NCBI GenBank assembly: GCA_039513195.1
Contig: JBCCRM010000002.1
Span: 124,001-188,000 of the forward strand
DNA length: 64,000 bases
From: Thermohalobaculum sp039513195
GTDB taxonomy: Bacteria; Pseudomonadota; Alphaproteobacteria; Rhodobacterales; Rhodobacteraceae
Reading direction: 5' to 3'
The stretch's first letter is position 1, and each line of letters starts with the position of its first letter. A program made the translations under genes and the position numbers. Of this stretch, positions 60,503 through 64,000 are shown piece by piece. The notes below the pieces were generated by a model that saw only the letters and a list, made by a program, of their open reading frames with translations, did no database searches and was not told the DNA's origin.

Positions 60503-61465
60503 CTAGCGCGCTGGCAACATCTTGGATCGCAACGCAACACTCCCCTGGCGGAGAAGGTCCCGCCGTTCCTCGAACCGCTCCGGCAACGGCAGACCCGTTG
60601 CGACATCAAAGGTGCCCGTGTATGGGCCCGAAAAGAGCGTCCGCTCAGCCTCGAAGCGTGCCAGCTTTGCGCCCCGGTCGAAACTGTGGCCGAGCCCAGC
60701 AATGCGGTACCCCGGTGCCGCAGCCACCTCATCGAGATAGCCTTCCACCGACAGGTCGATCAGCGGGCCCGCCGCCCCCTCGAACCGTTCCGGCACCACA
60801 TGCTCGACCAACAAGCGGCCATCGGCAAAGCGTCCGCGCAGGGTCCCAAATTTGCCGGTTCCCGGCAGAAGCAGCCCCGCCGCGGGTTCTAGCGGGACCC
60901 CACCGATGGTCGGGCTGGCGAACATCCCATCGCGCTCCACCGTTCCGGCGAGCACCGAGGGCTTGGCGGCATCAACAGGATCGATGCGCGACGCAACCAC
61001 CTGCTGACCTCGCCATAGGCCCGAGACCGCAACCCGCATCCCAACCTCTGCAGTGCCGCGGGCATCCGCCTCCGGCACCACCGTGACCCCATCCACGGAC
61101 AGTGCTCCGTCCGGTGCTATGACGGTAACAGTACCCAAGACCGGGTCAGCGACATGGACACGGCGCGCGAGGAGCGAGCCGCCGAGCTGCTCCGCCTCGA
61201 TCGTCAGGGACTGCCCGATCCGGACCGCGTCGATCCCGATCTGGCCGAAGGTATCGGTGACCTCCGTCGCGCCATTGGTCACGACACGCAAGCCGTTCAC
61301 CATCAACGAACCGAAATCCGTCAGTGTCCCGATGATGCCGGTACCACCGATACCCCCCTCCGCCGGGGGCTTTGGGCCATCCGCCACCTGCTCCAGCGTC
61401 GTGCATCCGGTCACCAACCCGGCACCGAGACCGGCGATCACCCCGCGTCGGTCAATTGCGCTCAT
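60503..61465 (-). CDS. DUF5666-type lipoprotein
   Basis: This 320-residue protein has a lipoprotein signal (RRGVIAGLGAGLVTGCTTLEQVADG, with the acylated Cys in VTGC). The body consists of repeated short beta segments, e.g. GTVTVIAPDGALSVDGVTVVP and VGMRVAVSGLWRGQQVVASRI, which match the DUF5666 beta-barrel-like repeat. It would be anchored in an outer or inner membrane leaflet facing the periplasm. The ATG at 61465 lies within the last bases of the DUF6502 gene (14-base overlap). Function is unknown. A longer frame from 61594 includes DUF6502 sequence in another frame. Confidence 0.8.
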   Translation of the reverse strand: MSAIDRRGVIAGLGAGLVTGCTTLEQVADGPKPPAEGGIGGTGIIGTLTDFGSLMVNGLRVVTNGATEVTDTFGQIGIDAVRIGQSLTIEAEQLGGSLLARRVHVADPVLGTVTVIAPDGALSVDGVTVVPEADARGTAEVGMRVAVSGLWRGQQVVASRIDPVDAAKPSVLAGTVERDGMFASPTIGGVPLEPAAGLLLPGTGKFGTLRGRFADGRLLVEHVVPERFEGAAGPLIDLSVEGYLDEVAAAPGYRIAGLGHSFDRGAKLARFEAERTLFSGPYTGTFDVATGLPLPERFEERRDLLRQGSVALRSKMLPAR

Positions 61466-62330
61466 CACCGTCCCCCCCCGATGCCGTCTCTTGGTCGGAC
61501 GGCTCTTCGGCTTCGTCAACCCGATAGAAAAACACGCCGAAACGGAACCGATGAGTGCCATCGTCGGCATCGAGATCCTCGGCTTGGCGATCATGGGCCA
61601 GCCGGTTCAGATCCACCAGAGCCTCGGTGGCCAGGGCGCGCGCGCGGCCCTCTAGCACATCGACCGAGCTTGACCGGAGCCGGTTGTAATAGACCGCGCG
61701 CTCCATAAAGGGCGGGTCGTCGCTCAGCAGGTTGTCCGCCGCTGCGGCGATGTGGTCACCGACATTCTCCGCAAAGAAATACACCTTTTGATCGAGATCC
61801 GCCGGCCCCAAAAAGGCGTCGCCAGAAAGCTCGACGGTCTCACCGTCCTCGCTGAGGCTTACCAAGCCCTGGCGGACCAGTTCGTCGAGGACGGTGCGCG
61901 GGCGGATATCGCGGCTGACCGCCTCGACCAATGCCTCGAAGCTTGGTCCATCGCGACCGGCGCGGGGCAAAGGCAGCGGCCTACCCTCGCCATCCGTTGT
62001 CTCCGGCGACGCCAACCAACGGCCAAGCACGGTGGCAAATGTCGCAACCTTGCGGCTCGCCTCGGTGTTCTCGCCCTCTGGGTCTTCCCGAAAACTGCGG
62101 ACATCGCGCCGGTGCACACCGGTCAACATGCTGATGCGGCTGTCGGTGGGGCGTTGATCGTCCAGCCGGAAATCCCGCTCGGCCACCTCGACATAGACGC
62201 GCTTGATGATCCGGTAGAGCGCCGGGGCAGTCATTCCTTGCGCAATCAACGCACGCACCAATGGCCGCAGCAGGCCGCGCAGCACCTGCCCGAAGGCGTT
62301 GTCCTTGGGATCCGGGGTCTCATCAGTCAT
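61452..62330 (-). CDS. DUF6502-family protein
   Basis: The 292-residue cytoplasmic protein has an N-terminal helical region (LRGLLRPLVRALIAQGMTAPALYRIIKRVYVEVAERDF) of a winged-helix-like type, then SRISMLTGVHRRDVRSFRED, a motif typical of this family, and a helical C-terminal half. It resembles DUF6502 proteins that are commonly encoded next to DUF5666 lipoproteins, as here. A DNA-binding role is conceivable but unproven. The ATG at 62330 is used; the frame's earlier TTG is unlikely. It diverges from the fasciclin genes across a 118-base gap with two palindromes. Confidence 0.82.
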   Translation of the reverse strand: MTDETPDPKDNAFGQVLRGLLRPLVRALIAQGMTAPALYRIIKRVYVEVAERDFRLDDQRPTDSRISMLTGVHRRDVRSFREDPEGENTEASRKVATFATVLGRWLASPETTDGEGRPLPLPRAGRDGPSFEALVEAVSRDIRPRTVLDELVRQGLVSLSEDGETVELSGDAFLGPADLDQKVYFFAENVGDHIAAAADNLLSDDPPFMERAVYYNRLRSSSVDVLEGRARALATEALVDLNRLAHDRQAEDLDADDGTHRFRFGVFFYRVDEAEEPSDQETASGGDGDERN

Positions 62331-62348
62331 CAAGCGAAACTAATCGGC

Positions 62349-62365
62349 GTGGAAAAAAAATCCAC
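62349..62365. promoter_or_regulatory. palindromic operator-like site, copy 1
   Basis: GTGGAAAAAAAATCCAC is an inverted repeat with arms GTGGA and TCCAC, located 19 bases before the DUF6502 ATG. A second similar site follows 65 bases to the right. Together they bracket the divergent promoter region, which also contains a TTGACG at 62375-62380. Confidence 0.55.
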
Positions 62366-62413
62366 GGCGAAAGGTTGACGAAATTTAGGTGCGACACAAT
62401 TGCTTCGCTATGC

Positions 62414-62430
62414 GTGGGAAAAAATTCCAC
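62414..62430. promoter_or_regulatory. palindromic operator-like site, copy 2
   Basis: GTGGGAAAAAATTCCAC has arms GTGG and CCAC around an A/T-rich centre, 19 bases before the fasciclin lipoprotein ATG. It shares the outer bases and the A-run with copy 1. Two sites at matching distance from each divergent start look like binding sites for one dimeric regulator, possibly the DUF6502 protein itself. Confidence 0.55.
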
Positions 62431-62448
62431 ATCACAGAGGAAGCTACC

Positions 62449-62949
62449 ATGAAACAGTTTCTCGCAGCCAGCCTGCTCGGCATCCTGTCCGCTTGTGCAG
62501 GGGCAACGCAGACCGCAACCACGTCCGCACCCGCCCCGCAGGCCGACATCGTCGACACCGCCGTTGCCGCCGGGCAATTCAACACGCTCGTCGCCGCCGT
62601 GCAGGCTGCCGGGTTGGTCGACACGCTGAAATCGCCGGGACCGTTCACCGTCTTCGCACCGACTGACGACGCCTTCGCGAAACTGCCGGAGGGCACGGTC
62701 GAGTCGCTGCTGCAGCCGGAGAACCGCGAACAGCTCACCGCGATCCTCACCTATCACGTGATTGCTGGCGAGGTGATGTCCGCAGATCTGGTCGGCAAAA
62801 AGCTCGCCGCGAAAACCGTCCAGGGCAGCGATGTGGATATCGATGCGACCGGCGGCGGCGTCCAAGTCGGCAATGCAAGCGTGGTCGCCGCGGATGTCGA
62901 TGCCTCGAACGGCGTGATCCACGTGATCGACACCGTACTCCTGCCCTAA
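62449..62949 (+). CDS. fasciclin-domain lipoprotein
   Basis: The 166-residue protein has a lipoprotein signal (MKQFLAASLLGILSACAG, with Cys in LSAC) followed by a Thr/Ala/Pro linker and one complete fasciclin (FAS1) domain. The domain has the two conserved motifs, FTVFAPTDDAFAKLP and a H2 region near NGVIHVIDTVLLP, with the YH pair in ILTYHVIAGEV. FAS1 domains mediate adhesion or surface interactions. The ATG at 62449 has AGAGGAAG upstream. It is followed after 35 bases by a second fasciclin gene and is divergent from the DUF6502/DUF5666 pair, which may share its regulation. Confidence 0.93.
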   Translation: MKQFLAASLLGILSACAGATQTATTSAPAPQADIVDTAVAAGQFNTLVAAVQAAGLVDTLKSPGPFTVFAPTDDAFAKLPEGTVESLLQPENREQLTAILTYHVIAGEVMSADLVGKKLAAKTVQGSDVDIDATGGGVQVGNASVVAADVDASNGVIHVIDTVLLP

Positions 62950-62984
62950 CCGGCAGAGCGCCCAGGAATTGAGGAAACGATAAA

Positions 62985-64000
62985 ATGGCACACCCCATCA
63001 CCTTCGAGTTCAAAGGCGTGGAGTTCACGCTGGAGAACGGCCATCTCTTCATCGGCGACCACCCGGTGTCGCTGCTCGATTTCGCCCGCTTCGCCGCTGG
63101 CCAGATCGACTTGGCGCCGCCGCCCCCGCCGGAGCCCGGCAGCATTGTCGACATCGTGCTCGAGACCTCGGGGACCGAGGGGCTAGACGACAATGGCGGC
63201 GACTTCGACATCCTGCGGGAAGCGCTGGTCGCTGCAGGGCTGGTCGAGACGCTGGCGGACACTGAGGCGGACTTCTCGGTGTTCGCGCCGACGGACGACG
63301 CGTTCATAGAACTCGCCCGTTCGCTCGGCGTGGAGGTCGCTGATGGCGACGAAGCTGCTGCGCTGAACGGCATCCTCGCCGCCCTGACCGACCTTGGCGG
63401 CAGCGAGGCCGCTGGCCTGCAACTCCTCACCGATGTGTTGCTCTACCACGTGGCCCCGGATGGCCGAACCCTGGCGGAGCTGCAGGAAGACGGGACGATC
63501 AGCACCGCCCTGGGTGCGAGCTTCGATGTGTCCGGCACACAGCTCATCGACAACGAGCCCGATGTGACCGACCCGCAGGTGGTTGCCCCGGACATTGCGG
63601 CGTCGAACGGCACCATCCAAGTGATCGACCGGGTGCTCCTGCCCCTCGACATTCCAGGCAACGAACCCGGCAACATTGTCGACATCGCGGTTGGATCGGA
63701 CGACTTCAACATCCTGGTGTTAGCGCTCTCGACCGCGGGTCTGGTCGAAGCCATTCAAACGTCAGAGGATATCACCGTCTTCGCCCCGACCGACGCCGCC
63801 TTTACCCAGCTTGCGCTGGATCTCGGCTTCACCGGCGATCAGGGCGACGAGACGGCGGTCTTCAACTTCATCGCCGAGGTGCTGGCGACACTTGGCGACC
63901 CGATCGAGCTGCTGACGAACATCCTGCTCTACCACGTCTCTCCTGGCGAAAAGACGGCAGCCGAGATCGATGCGCTGGCTCATGTCGACACCCTGCTTGA
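62985..64000 (+). CDS. multi-fasciclin-domain protein, partial
   Basis: The window ends inside this gene; at least 338 residues are visible. After about 50 residues (MAHPITFEFKGVEFTLENG and a Pro-rich stretch) come two FAS1 domains, the first with FSVFAPTDDAFIELA and the HVAP region, and the second with ITVFAPTDAAFTQLA and NILLYHVSPGEK. Each ends with or leads to ASNGTIQVIDRVLLP-type motifs. No signal peptide is present, so secretion by a type I system through a C-terminal signal outside the window is likely but unseen. The ATG at 62985 has GAGGAA upstream. It follows the lipoprotein closely and is probably cotranscribed. Confidence 0.92.
   Translation, partial: MAHPITFEFKGVEFTLENGHLFIGDHPVSLLDFARFAAGQIDLAPPPPPEPGSIVDIVLETSGTEGLDDNGGDFDILREALVAAGLVETLADTEADFSVFAPTDDAFIELARSLGVEVADGDEAAALNGILAALTDLGGSEAAGLQLLTDVLLYHVAPDGRTLAELQEDGTISTALGASFDVSGTQLIDNEPDVTDPQVVAPDIAASNGTIQVIDRVLLPLDIPGNEPGNIVDIAVGSDDFNILVLALSTAGLVEAIQTSEDITVFAPTDAAFTQLALDLGFTGDQGDETAVFNFIAEVLATLGDPIELLTNILLYHVSPGEKTAAEIDALAHVDTLL

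Overview
The window is high-GC DNA from an alphaproteobacterium, most likely Rhodobacterales-like. The clues are the rimP-nusA-ylxR-infB-rbfA order with a long alphaproteobacterial IF2, OpgG/OpgH glucan genes, a TauABC-type importer, a tripartite tricarboxylate transporter, choline sulfatase and paired DUF6502/DUF5666 genes. Genus cannot be fixed from the sequence alone. Genes are densely packed, often with ATGA, GTGA or TGATG overlaps. I saw no rRNA, tRNA, CRISPR array or insertion sequence.

Layout. 1-8.3 kb: the end of an FG-GAP repeat protein, then a leftward translation/transcription operon (rimP, nusA, ylxR, infB, a methyltransferase, rbfA) with a terminator-like hairpin just upstream of rimP. 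8.5-12.8 kb: an M28 peptidase with an eroded N-terminal propeller, a short-chain dehydrogenase and a secreted esterase. 12.8-19.3 kb: a TauABC-like importer, whose permease carries an inserted cadherin/Ig-like segment, next to a BisC-type molybdoenzyme, then a sulfotransferase. 19.4-32.9 kb: an osmoregulated periplasmic glucan (OPG) island with synthesis genes opgG-opgH, an ABC half-transporter, GH3 and GH144 hydrolases, and a converging operon of a second OpgG/OpgD protein, an esterase and a GH15 enzyme.

33.2-40.9 kb is the most interesting part. It is a tightly coupled operon encoding a SAM/cyclase/AAA/solenoid regulator, a YcaO enzyme, a TfuA protein and a thermolysin-like zinc protease. 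It ends with a 209-residue protein whose C terminus is six tandem copies of the hexapeptide RSDMVG (last copy RSDMVA) followed by RRRR. YcaO plus TfuA is the known pair for thioamide formation and other backbone modification, so I read this as a candidate undescribed repeat-core RiPP or protein-modification system, probably controlled by the cyclase/AAA protein and matured by the protease.

41-51 kb: a peptide or amino-acid-derivative module with an MlrC-M20 fusion hydrolase and an amidohydrolase on one strand, and a complete peptide/oligopeptide ABC importer divergent from them. 51.3-60.5 kb: a small potassium channel, choline sulfatase and TctC on the minus strand. Divergent from these is a ROK regulator with TctB, TctA, a 2-oxoglutarate dioxygenase and a metallophosphoesterase, which looks like an uptake and breakdown unit for an unidentified small organic acid or ester. 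60.5-64 kb: DUF5666 lipoprotein and DUF6502 genes divergent from two fasciclin-domain genes, with two matching palindromes in the shared control region. The last gene runs off the window.
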